Assembly (NCBI GenBank): GCA_003416985.1
Contig: QVIN01000004.1
Span: forward strand, 1-64,000
Direction: 5' to 3'
From: Duganella sp. BJB480
GTDB taxonomy: Bacteria; Pseudomonadota; Gammaproteobacteria; Burkholderiales; Burkholderiaceae_D
DNA: 64,000 nucleotides
Position 1 is the first letter of the stretch. Each line of letters opens with the position of its first letter. Shown one piece after another: positions 11,013-19,493 of this stretch. The notes under the pieces were generated by a model. It searched no databases and was not told the DNA's origin. It saw nothing but the letters and a program-made list of their open reading frames with translations. Made by a program: the position numbers and the translations under genes.

Positions 11013-13139
11013 TTACTTTTCAGTCAAGCCACGGCGCTCCAGCAGCGGTTCGATGCGGGCATCGCGGCCGCGGAAGTTGCGGAACATTTGCATCGCGTCC
11101 ATGCTGCCGCCGCGCGACAGCAGCATCTTGCGGAACCAGTCGCCGTTCTTGCGCAGCATGCCGCCGTTCTCGGTGAACCAGTTGACGGTGTCGGCGTCCA
11201 GCTTCTCCGACCACAGGTAGCCGTAGTAGCCGGCCGAATAGCCGCCCGCGAACACGTGCGAGAAGTAGGTGGTGCGGTAGCGCGGCGGCACCGGCGCGTA
11301 GTCGACGCCGGCGGCCTTCAGCGACGCCGCCTCGAAGGCCAGCACGTCGGCCGGGATCTGCGACGCGTCCAGCTGGTGCCATTTCTGGTCCAGGATGGAG
11401 GCGGCCAGGTACTCGGTGGTGCGGTAGCCCTCGTTGAATTTCTTCGACGCGATCACCTTGTCCAGCAGCGCCTGCGGCATCGGCTCGCCGGTCTGGTAGT
11501 GCTTGGCGTAGTTGGACAGCACCTCGGGCCAGACCGACCACATCTCGTTGACCTGGGACGGGAACTCGACGAAGTCGCGCGGCACGCGGGTGCCGGCGCA
11601 ACGCGGGTAGTTCACGTCGGAGAACATGCCGTGCAGCGCGTGGCCGAACTCGTGGAAGGCCGTGCGCAGCTCGTCGTAGGTGAGCAGCGTCGGCTCGCCG
11701 GCGTTCGGCTTCGGAATGTTGAGGTGGTTGGCGACCACCGGATGCGTGCCCATCAGCTTGGACTGCGACACGTAGGCGTTCATCCACGCACCGCCGCGCT
11801 TGTTGCTGCGGGCGTAGTAGTCGCCGATGAAGATGGCCAGCTGCTTGCCGTCGGCGTCGAACACGTCCCACACACGCACGTCGGGATCGTAGACAGGCAA
11901 GTCCTTGCGCTCCTTGAACGTCAGGCCGTAGACCTTGTTGGCAGCGAAGAACACGCCGTTGGTCAGCACGTTGTTCAGCTCGAAGTAGGGCCTGAGCTGG
12001 TTCTGGTCGAAGTTGAAGCGCTCGGCGCGCACCTTGTCGCTGTAGAACGACCAGTCCTGCGCGGCCAATTGGAAGCCGCCGTTTTCCTTGTCGATCACCG
12101 CCTGGATCTCGGCGCCTTCCTTCCTGGCGTTGGCGACGGCTGGACGGGCGAACTCGGACAGCATCTTGTTGACCGCTTCCGGCGTGTGCGCGGTCTGGTC
12201 CTCCAGCGAATAGGCGGCGTAGTTGGCATAGCCCAGCAACGCGGCTTTTTCCGCGCGCAGCTTGGCGGTCTTCAGCACGACCTGCGTGTTGTCGTACTTG
12301 CCGCCGTGGCTGCCGCGCGCCAGCGAGGCGGCCATCAGCCGTTCACGCACGGCGCGGTTGGTCAGCACCGCCAGGTTGGCCTGGCCGGTGGTGTTGACCA
12401 CCGGGATGGCGAACTTGCCCGCCAGGCCGCGCTTGGCGGCGTCGGCGGCGGCCGCGTCGATCGCCTTGTCCGGCATGCCGGCCAATTCCTCGCGGGTGTC
12501 GACGATCAGCGCCGAGGCGTTGGCCTCCTCCAGCACGTTCTGCGCGAAGCTGGTCGACAGCTGGGCCAGCTCGCTGTTGAGCGCCTTGAGTTTTTCCTTG
12601 TCGGCGTTGGACAGCTTGGCGCCGGCGCGCACGAAGTCGGTGTGGTAGCGTTCCAGCACGTACAGCGACTCGGCGTCCAGGTGCAGCTTGGCGCGCTTGT
12701 CGTACAGCGACTTGATGCGCGCGTACAGCTTGGCGTTCAGGCGGATGGCGTCGCTGTGGGCCGCCAGCTTCGGCGACAGTTCACGCTCCAGCGCCTTGAA
12801 GCTGTCGTTGGTGTTGGCGCCGGACAGGTTGCCGAACACGCTGGACACGCGCGACAGCAGCTGGCCGGCCCTCTCCATCGCGACGATGGTGTTCTCGAAC
12901 GTGGCCGGCTGCTTGTTGTTGGCGATCGCTTCGATCTCGGCGGCGTTGACGCGCATGCCCTCGGCGAAGGCCGGGCCGTAGTCCTCGTTCTTGATCTGGT
13001 CGAACGGCGGGTAGCCGAACGGCAGCGTGCTGGCCTTGGCGAAGGCATTGCTGGCCGGCAGCATCGAAGCTGGCTCGGCCGCATGCGCGACGCTGAAGAC
13101 GGCCGCCACGCCGGCGGCGATAATCAGGTTGGTGTTCAT
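11013..13139 (-). CDS. Secreted M3 metallopeptidase, Dcp type (second gene of pair)
   Basis: Zinc oligopeptidase of 708 aa. It opens with a short signal peptide (MNTNLIIAAGVAAVFSVAHA), which points to the periplasm. The active site HEFGH is at 496-500, and the downstream GTRVPRDFVEFPSQVNEMW, with its glutamate and substrate-contact residues, is characteristic of peptidyl-dipeptidase Dcp rather than oligopeptidase A. Dcp removes C-terminal dipeptides. It is 26 bp downstream of a same-length paralogue and shares its organisation throughout, so this is a tandem duplication. Its active-site region reads CAGTRVPRDF where the paralogue has FSGTSVPRDF. A strong terminator follows. Confidence 0.93.
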   Translation of the reverse strand: MNTNLIIAAGVAAVFSVAHAAEPASMLPASNAFAKASTLPFGYPPFDQIKNEDYGPAFAEGMRVNAAEIEAIANNKQPATFENTIVAMERAGQLLSRVSSVFGNLSGANTNDSFKALERELSPKLAAHSDAIRLNAKLYARIKSLYDKRAKLHLDAESLYVLERYHTDFVRAGAKLSNADKEKLKALNSELAQLSTSFAQNVLEEANASALIVDTREELAGMPDKAIDAAAADAAKRGLAGKFAIPVVNTTGQANLAVLTNRAVRERLMAASLARGSHGGKYDNTQVVLKTAKLRAEKAALLGYANYAAYSLEDQTAHTPEAVNKMLSEFARPAVANARKEGAEIQAVIDKENGGFQLAAQDWSFYSDKVRAERFNFDQNQLRPYFELNNVLTNGVFFAANKVYGLTFKERKDLPVYDPDVRVWDVFDADGKQLAIFIGDYYARSNKRGGAWMNAYVSQSKLMGTHPVVANHLNIPKPNAGEPTLLTYDELRTAFHEFGHALHGMFSDVNYPRCAGTRVPRDFVEFPSQVNEMWSVWPEVLSNYAKHYQTGEPMPQALLDKVIASKKFNEGYRTTEYLAASILDQKWHQLDASQIPADVLAFEAASLKAAGVDYAPVPPRYRTTYFSHVFAGGYSAGYYGYLWSEKLDADTVNWFTENGGMLRKNGDWFRKMLLSRGGSMDAMQMFRNFRGRDARIEPLLERRGLTEK

Positions 13140-13165
13140 GTGGCTATTCTTATAAACGGTTTATA

Positions 13166-15292
13166 TTATTTCAGGCCGCGACGGTCCAGCAGCGGCTCGA
13201 TGATCGGATCGCGGCCGCGGAAGTTGCGGAACAAATTCATCGCATCATCGGTGCCGCCGCGCGACAGCAGCTTGGCGCGGAACCAGTCGCCGTTCTCGCG
13301 CTTCAGGCCGCCTTTTTCCTTGAACCATTCGACGGTGTCGGCGTCCAGTTTCTCGGACCACAGGTAGGCGTAGTAGCCGGCCGAGTAGCCGCCGGAGAAG
13401 CTGTGCGAGAAGTAGGTGGTGCGGTAGCGCGGCGGAACCGGCGCGAAGTCCACGCCCATGTCCTTGAGCGAAGCCGCTTCAAAGCCCAGCACGTCGGTCG
13501 GGATCTGCGCCGGGGTCAGCTGGTGCCAGCGCTGGTCCAGCAGCGAGGCCGACAGGTACTCGGTGGTCAGGAAGCCCTGGTTGAATTTCTTCGAGGCGAT
13601 GACCTTGTCCAGCAGTTCTTTCGGCATCGGCTCGCCGGTCTTGTAGTGCTTGGCGTAGTTGGTCAGCACCTCGGGCCACACGGCCCACATCTCGTTCACC
13701 TGCGACGGATATTCGACAAAGTCGCGCGGCACGCTGGTGCCGGAGAAGCGCGGATACTTCACGTTGGAGAACATGCCGTGCAGCGCGTGGCCGAACTCGT
13801 GGAAGGCGGTCTTGACTTCGTCGTAGGTCAGCAGCGTCGGCTCGCCCGCTGGCGGCTTCGGAATGTTGAGGTGGTTGGCCACCACCGAGTGCGTGCCCAG
13901 CAGCGACGATTGCGAGATGTACTCGTTCATCCAGGCGCCGCCCTGCTTGTTGCTGCGGGCGTACATGTCGGCGATGAAGATGGCCAGCTGCTTGCCGTCG
14001 GCGTCGAACACGTCGAACACGCGCACGTCCGGGTTGTACACCGGCAGGTCCTTGCGCTCCTTGAACGACAGGCCGTACAGCTTGCCGGCGGCGTAGAACA
14101 CGCCGTTGGTCAGCACGTTGTTCAGCTCGAAGTAGGGCTTGAGCTGGTTCTCGTCGAAGGCGAAGCGCTGGGCGCGCACCTTGTCGGTGTAGAAGGCCCA
14201 GTCGGAGGCGTCGATCTGGAAGCCGCCCTTGTCGGCGTCGACCACGGCTTGCAGGTCGGCCGCTTCCTTCCTGGCGTTGTTGACGGCCGGCTTGGCCAGC
14301 TCGCCCAGCAGCTTGTTGACGGCGGCGGTGTCGTGCGCGGTCTGGTCTTCCAGCGAATAGGCGGCGAAGTTGGCGTAGCCCAGCAGGGTGGCCTTCTCGG
14401 CGCGCGCCTTGGCGATCTTCAGCACCACTTCGCGGCTGTCGAACTCGCCGCCGTGGCTGCCGCGCGTCAGCGACGCGGCCATCAGACGCTCGCGCACGGC
14501 GCGGTTGGTCAGCACGGCCAAAGGCGGCTGGCCGCTGGTGTTGACGATGGCGACCAGGAACTTGCCGTCCATGCCCTTGGCCTTGGCGGCTGCCGCGGCG
14601 GCGTCGATGGCGGCGTCGGTCATGCCGGCCAGCTCTTCGCGGGTGTCGACCACCAGCGCCGAGGCGTTGGTTTCCTTCAGCACGTTCTGGGTGAAGGTGG
14701 TTTGCAGCGTGGCGATGGCGCCGTTGATGGCCTTCAGTTTTTCCTTGTCGGCGTTGGACAGCTTGGCGCCGGCGCGCACGAAATCGGTGTGGTAGCGTTC
14801 CAGCAGGTGCTTGGATTCGGCGTCGAGCTTGAGCTTGTCGCGGTTGTCGTACAGCGATTTCACGCGGGCGTACAGCTTGGGGTTCAGGTAGATGGCGTCG
14901 CCGTGGGCGGCCAGCTTGGGCGACATCTCGCTGTCGATCGCGTCGAGCTTGTCGTTGGTGTTGGCGCCCTGCAGGTTGCCGAAGGTGGTCTGCACGCGGG
15001 TCAGCAGCTCGCCGGATTTTTCCATGGCGACGATGGTGTTCTCGAACGTGGCCGGCTTCTTGTTGTTGGCGATCGCCTCGATTTCCTTCAGCTGGATACG
15101 CATGCCTTCGACGAAAGCTGGCTGGAAGTGCTCGTCCTTGATCTTGTCAAATGCCGGATAGTGGAATGGCAGCGTGCTGGCCGTGGCCAGCGGATTGCCG
15201 GCCAGCGATGCCGCCGGAGCAGCGGCCAGCACGGTCGAGGAAAACGCCAGGCCGAGGGCGGCCGCAATGATGAGCATTTGAGGACGGAACAT
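13166..15292 (-). CDS. Secreted M3 metallopeptidase, Dcp type (first gene of pair)
   Basis: Paralogue of the next gene, with zinc motif HEFGH at 498-502 and the Dcp signature GTSVPRDFVEYPSQVNEMW. The chosen start (ATG 15290-15292, MFRPQMLIIAAALGLAFSST) opens a clean signal peptide ending near VLAAAPA. It gives 708 aa, exactly the length of its partner, and has GAAAGA 7 nt upstream. ATG 15307 and TTG 15337 are less likely. It probably cleaves dipeptides from peptide C-termini in the periplasm. First gene of the two-gene unit, divergent from the YjbR-like gene. Confidence 0.93.
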   Translation of the reverse strand: MFRPQMLIIAAALGLAFSSTVLAAAPAASLAGNPLATASTLPFHYPAFDKIKDEHFQPAFVEGMRIQLKEIEAIANNKKPATFENTIVAMEKSGELLTRVQTTFGNLQGANTNDKLDAIDSEMSPKLAAHGDAIYLNPKLYARVKSLYDNRDKLKLDAESKHLLERYHTDFVRAGAKLSNADKEKLKAINGAIATLQTTFTQNVLKETNASALVVDTREELAGMTDAAIDAAAAAAKAKGMDGKFLVAIVNTSGQPPLAVLTNRAVRERLMAASLTRGSHGGEFDSREVVLKIAKARAEKATLLGYANFAAYSLEDQTAHDTAAVNKLLGELAKPAVNNARKEAADLQAVVDADKGGFQIDASDWAFYTDKVRAQRFAFDENQLKPYFELNNVLTNGVFYAAGKLYGLSFKERKDLPVYNPDVRVFDVFDADGKQLAIFIADMYARSNKQGGAWMNEYISQSSLLGTHSVVANHLNIPKPPAGEPTLLTYDEVKTAFHEFGHALHGMFSNVKYPRFSGTSVPRDFVEYPSQVNEMWAVWPEVLTNYAKHYKTGEPMPKELLDKVIASKKFNQGFLTTEYLSASLLDQRWHQLTPAQIPTDVLGFEAASLKDMGVDFAPVPPRYRTTYFSHSFSGGYSAGYYAYLWSEKLDADTVEWFKEKGGLKRENGDWFRAKLLSRGGTDDAMNLFRNFRGRDPIIEPLLDRRGLK

Positions 15293-15505
15293 GTGGGTAT
15301 CTTTCATAAACGCCGGGGAAAAATGCTGACGCGACAAAGTGCAGCATGGAAGCGCAAGATCATATCAGGGTGATATGGCGGCAGTCACTGGCAAAAAATG
15401 CTGCACTGCACTTGATTGGAAAGCGGGCGCTTTTTCCGAAGAATGCTTTGTCGAAATGGCATTTTTGCGGCTACACTGAGGTTCCATTGCAACATCGCCG
15501 CAGAT

Positions 15506-15868
15506 ATGAACACTCAACAGCTGAAACGACATTGCCGGCAATATCCCGGCGCGGTGGAGAGCCTGCACGGCGAGCCGTCGAACATCCTGGTCTACAAGGT
15601 CGAGGACAAGACCTTCGCCTACTTCAAGACCAGCGAGCCGGAGCAGTGGCGCTTCAGCGTGCGGGTGACGCCGGGCCGTTTCCTGGAGCTGACCGACATG
15701 CCGGGCGTGAAGCCGGCGCGCTACATGGGTCGCTTTCATTGGGTGACCATCGTCGACGTGGGCAAGTTCCCTGCCGACTATCTGGCCGAATTGGTGGACG
15801 GCTCCTACCACCGCGCGGTGGAATCGCTCAGCAAGGCCAGGCAAAAGGCTTTGAGCCAGAACGCCTAG
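15506..15868 (+). CDS. MmcQ/YjbR family protein
   Basis: A 120-aa protein of the MmcQ/YjbR family (CyaY-like fold). It has the family pattern LKRHCRQYPGAVES near the start, the central KVEDKTFAYFK and the later GRFHWVTI. Members are often labelled DNA-binding but the role is uncertain. The start ATG 15506 gives the usual family length; the longer open frame from 15416 adds residues unlike the family. Its stop codon overlaps the stop of the convergent TMEM175-like gene in a shared CTAG. Confidence 0.9.
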   Translation: MNTQQLKRHCRQYPGAVESLHGEPSNILVYKVEDKTFAYFKTSEPEQWRFSVRVTPGRFLELTDMPGVKPARYMGRFHWVTIVDVGKFPADYLAELVDGSYHRAVESLSKARQKALSQNA

Positions 15869-16422
15869 CGCTGCTCGAAACGGCGGTCAGGGATAAACCA
15901 GATCATCGCAACAATCACATAGACCGCGAAGCCGGCCATCGGTTCCAACAAAGACAGGCCGATGCCGATCAAATACAGCAGCGTCGACAGCTTGCCCTTG
16001 CGGTCCTTGCCCAATGCAACCCGCAGCGCCTCGTTGTTGGCCGCCAGGCACTTCGCCAGCACATAGTAGGCGACGCTGGACATGAACAGAATGAAGCCAT
16101 AGCAGGCCAGCGGCAGCGCAGCGAAATGGTTCTCGCCCATCCAGCCGGTCACGAACGGCACCAGCGACAGCCAGAACAGCAAATGCAAGTTGCCCCATAG
16201 CGCGCCGCCGGTGATCTTGCTGACGGTGTGGATCAGATGGTGGTGGTTGTTCCAGTAGATGCCGACGTAGATGAAGCTCAGCACGTAGCTCAGGAACACC
16301 GGCCACAAAGGCTGCAACGCCGCCCAGTCCGCGCCATGCGGCACCTTCAGTTCCAGCACCATGATGGTGATGATGATGGCGATCACGCCATCGCTGAATG
16401 CTTCCAACCTGCCTTTGCCCAT
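15865..16422 (-). CDS. TMEM175-family (DUF1211) membrane protein
   Basis: Integral membrane protein of 185 aa with about five or six hydrophobic segments. The first contains RLEAFSDGVIAIIITIMVLEL, carrying the FSD motif that marks the TMEM175 potassium-channel family and lines the filter helix in characterised members. A single six-helix repeat is normal for bacteria, which assemble tetramers. The start ATG 16420-16422 has a textbook AAGGAG 6 nt upstream; an ATG 36 bases earlier lacks one. A potassium channel role is inferred from the family. Confidence 0.9.
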   Translation of the reverse strand: MGKGRLEAFSDGVIAIIITIMVLELKVPHGADWAALQPLWPVFLSYVLSFIYVGIYWNNHHHLIHTVSKITGGALWGNLHLLFWLSLVPFVTGWMGENHFAALPLACYGFILFMSSVAYYVLAKCLAANNEALRVALGKDRKGKLSTLLYLIGIGLSLLEPMAGFAVYVIVAMIWFIPDRRFEQR

Positions 16423-16611
16423 GCGCCGCTCCTTATCGATCGACGCATTGTGATTCAACTTGTTCTGGCACGCAACTTCCTTCAGGAAGACTTCATTCTT
16501 TCAACCATCCTGGAGGAAAATATTTTTCACAAGCGTGTCGATTTTGTGTAACGTCGGCCGTCGTAGGGATGAAACACCGGTAATCCATTCCACCCTCACC
16601 AAGGAAACGCC

Positions 16612-17010
16612 ATGAAAAATCAGATCATCCTCAACCTGCCCGTGAAGAATCTGGACAAATCCAGGGCCTTCTTTTCCGCCCTCGGCTTTAGCTTCGATCC
16701 CCGCTTCAGCGGAGAGAACGCGGCGTTCATGAACATCGTCGGCGACACCATCCAGGCCATGCTGACGACCGAACCCTTCTTCCAGTCCCTGATCGACAAG
16801 CCCATCGCGAATGCCAAGGAAACCAATGAGCTCGTCATTTGCCTGAATTGCGAGAGCCGCGAAGAGGTGGACAGCCTGATCGCCAAGGCCACCGCCGCCG
16901 GCGCCCGCATACCGCATCCGCCCGAGGACAACGGCTTCATGTACGACCAGGGCTTCGAGGACATCGACGGCCACCTGTGGAACCTGGTCTGGACGGCGCC
17001 GGAAGCCTAA
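16612..17010 (+). CDS. VOC family protein (glyoxalase/bleomycin-resistance fold)
   Basis: A 132-aa protein with the paired beta-alpha-beta-beta-beta modules of the vicinal oxygen chelate superfamily (ILNLPVKNLDKSRAFFSALGF at the start, YDQGFEDIDGHLWNLVW at the end). The C-terminal D-x-D-G-H-x-W-x-L pattern is typical of the PhnB/lactoylglutathione-lyase-like subgroup. The substrate cannot be told from sequence. AAGGAAA precedes the ATG. It is divergent from the TMEM175 gene and convergent, 7 bp apart, with the GH31 gene. Confidence 0.9.
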   Translation: MKNQIILNLPVKNLDKSRAFFSALGFSFDPRFSGENAAFMNIVGDTIQAMLTTEPFFQSLIDKPIANAKETNELVICLNCESREEVDSLIAKATAAGARIPHPPEDNGFMYDQGFEDIDGHLWNLVWTAPEA

Positions 17011-17017
17011 TCCCGAA

Positions 17018-19327
17018 TCATCGGCAACCCGGCAAGGACACTTCGACCGCCGCATCGCCAGCCACCACGCGCACGCCCTTGCCGGCCGGCGCGGCCGCGC
17101 AGCGCACCACGAACGCCTGCTCGCGGCGCATGCCGGGGAAGCTGCCCTGCCACGGCGCGATCGCCAGCTTGCCGCCGGCCTGGCTCCAGGTGATGTGCCG
17201 GGTCGCCCGCTCGCCGCGAGCATAGCCCTGGCCGTCGCCGGCATCGTCGTACAGCTCGACGCTGCCGTCACGGCCGGGATAGACGCGCAGTTCCATCGGC
17301 TGCGCGCTCGGCTCGTCGGCATACTGCAGCACCGGCCCCAGCGGCAGGATGCTGCCGGCGCGGGCGAACAACGGTATGGTCGCAATGTCGGCCTTGGCGG
17401 CGACGACCTTGCCGCCGGCGTAGCGCTTGCCGGTCCAGAAATCGAACCACTCGTTCTGCGCCGGCAGGTAGACGGTGCGTACGTCCGTGTGCGGCGTCAT
17501 CACCGGCGCCACCATCAGCGCCTTGCCGAACATGTACTGGTCGGCCGTGGCCACCGCCTGCGCGTCGGCGCGGAAGTCCATAGCCAGCGCGCGCATCATC
17601 GTGCCGTTGCGGCTGGTGACGTCCCACGACGCCGAGTAAATGTACGGCAGCAGGCGGTAGCGCAGCTGCGTGATGTCGCGCAGGATCTTCTGCGTGGCCG
17701 GGCCGAAGCGCCAGATCTCCTTGCCTTCGCCGGTGCCGTGGACGCGGAACATCGGATTGAAGGCGCCGAACTGGTACCAGCGCGTGTACAGCTCGGCATA
17801 TTCAGGATCGGCCGGATTGCCGCCGAAGAAGCCGCCGATGTCGGCCGACCAGTAGGGGATGCCGCTCAACGTGAAGTTCAGCGCGGCCGGCAGCTGGGTG
17901 CGCAGCACGTCCCAGGTGCCCATGGTGTCGCCCGACCAGGTGATGGCCGCGTTGCGCTGCTGGCCGCTGTAGGCCGAGCGCGTCAGGATGAAGGGCCGCT
18001 TGGCCGGCGCGGCCTGCGCCGAGCCTTCGAACACGGCCGTCGTGTGCAACAGCGGATAGGCGTTGTACACCTGCGCGCCGGGGCCGGCGGCGGTGGCGAC
18101 GTCGCGCATCTGGCCCCACCAGCCGCCCAGCTCGGCCTCGCTGGCGTCCAGCCACCAGCCGTCCCAGCCGGCCGGGGCCAGCGTGCGGTTGATCTGCTCC
18201 CAGTACAGCTGGCGGCCGCGCGGCGAATAGGCATCGTACCAGCGGCCCTTGCCGGCCGGGTAGACGTTGTTGTACAGCTCGGGATACAGCACGCCGGCCT
18301 TCTCCAGCTCGGCCGTATTGCGCGTGCCGGCGTCGAAGCGGGCCCAGACGGAGAGGATCGCGTGTACATTCTGCGCGTGCAGCTGGTCGAGCATGCCTTT
18401 CGGATCCGGGTAGCGCGCCGGGTCCATCTGGTGCTCGCCCCAGGCGCCCGGCTGCCAGTACTGCCAGTCCTGAACCACCGCGTCCAGCGGCACCTTCATC
18501 GCGCGGTAGCGGGCGGCGATGTCGAGCAGCTCGGCCTGGGTGGCGTAGTGCTCCTTCGATTGCCACAGGCCCCAGGTCCAGCGCGCCATCATCGGCGCGC
18601 GTCCGGTCAGTTCGCGGTAGCCGGCCACCACCTCGTCCAGCTCGGGGCCGAGGATGAAGTGGTAATCGGAGCCCTGTCCCGCCTCGGAGCGGATCACCAA
18701 TGGATACGGCCCGGCCGGCAGGCCGGCGTCGACCTGCGTGACCGAGGCGTTGTTCCACAGGATGCCGAAGCCTTCCGGCGTGGCCAGCATCGGCACCGCC
18801 ACGTCGCGGTTGGCCTGCTGCAGGCGCACCGTCGTGCCGCGATAGTCCAGCTTGCCGTTCTGGTGCTGCCCCAGTCCGAACACCGGGCCGGAGTAATCGA
18901 ATCCCTGCATCACGCCGGCCTTCGAGGCGTCGCGCCCGGACTCGGCCAGCATCTGCTTGCCCTGTGCATCGTGGAAGCTGACGCCGCCCCAGGCCTTGGC
19001 CACGCGCACCGACAGCGCCGACGTCGCCAGCTGGTAATAGTCCGCCGTTTCGGTGAGGGTCCAGTCGACGCCGCCCGGGCGGGCGATCACGGCCGGATTG
19101 TAGTTGCCGTCCCACGATGCGGCCGGGCCGGCCAGCACGTGCACGATGCGCTCGCTCCACGGCTCGATCCGCACGGTGCCCTGCGCGGTGGTCACCGTCA
19201 GGCCGCTCGCGCTTCTCACAGCGGCGGACGCGGCCGGCGCGGCGGCCTCCGCGCGGGCAGGCATCGAAACAGCGCACAGCGACGCCAGGGCAAGCGCGAC
19301 AGCGGTGCGCAGAAGGTTGTTCGTCAT
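17018..19327 (-). CDS. Glycoside hydrolase family 31 protein (alpha-xylosidase/alpha-glucosidase type)
   Basis: Secreted enzyme of 769 aa from ATG 19325-19327 (MTNNLLRTAVALALASL, signal peptide ending near ARAEA); GGGGAC lies upstream. The N-terminal beta-sandwich precedes a TIM barrel whose catalytic segment is GWWLDASEAE, with nucleophile D394. WLDA(S/T)E is the form seen in GH31 enzymes of the alpha-xylosidase and oligosaccharide glucosyltransferase groups, rather than the WNDMNE of plain alpha-glucosidases. It therefore probably trims alpha-xylosyl or alpha-glucosyl ends from oligosaccharides. It is divergent, across a 166-bp shared promoter gap, from an acetylesterase and a GH27 gene; the three likely form one glycan-use locus. 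Confidence 0.88.
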   Translation of the reverse strand: MTNNLLRTAVALALASLCAVSMPARAEAAAPAASAAVRSASGLTVTTAQGTVRIEPWSERIVHVLAGPAASWDGNYNPAVIARPGGVDWTLTETADYYQLATSALSVRVAKAWGGVSFHDAQGKQMLAESGRDASKAGVMQGFDYSGPVFGLGQHQNGKLDYRGTTVRLQQANRDVAVPMLATPEGFGILWNNASVTQVDAGLPAGPYPLVIRSEAGQGSDYHFILGPELDEVVAGYRELTGRAPMMARWTWGLWQSKEHYATQAELLDIAARYRAMKVPLDAVVQDWQYWQPGAWGEHQMDPARYPDPKGMLDQLHAQNVHAILSVWARFDAGTRNTAELEKAGVLYPELYNNVYPAGKGRWYDAYSPRGRQLYWEQINRTLAPAGWDGWWLDASEAELGGWWGQMRDVATAAGPGAQVYNAYPLLHTTAVFEGSAQAAPAKRPFILTRSAYSGQQRNAAITWSGDTMGTWDVLRTQLPAALNFTLSGIPYWSADIGGFFGGNPADPEYAELYTRWYQFGAFNPMFRVHGTGEGKEIWRFGPATQKILRDITQLRYRLLPYIYSASWDVTSRNGTMMRALAMDFRADAQAVATADQYMFGKALMVAPVMTPHTDVRTVYLPAQNEWFDFWTGKRYAGGKVVAAKADIATIPLFARAGSILPLGPVLQYADEPSAQPMELRVYPGRDGSVELYDDAGDGQGYARGERATRHITWSQAGGKLAIAPWQGSFPGMRREQAFVVRCAAAPAGKGVRVVAGDAAVEVSLPGCR

Positions 19328-19493
19328 CGTAGTCCCCGCATTGAAGAGCACTCATTCTATCGGCTCGCGCGCCGGCCCAAAATCCATGGCGCCCGTTTTC
19401 CTCAATAACATTGGGCTCTTTGGCCGTTTTCGTAATTGCCCAGCGGCGGACAAGATCGCAGAATCCGCCCTGCTCCCCCAACGATGAGGATTC

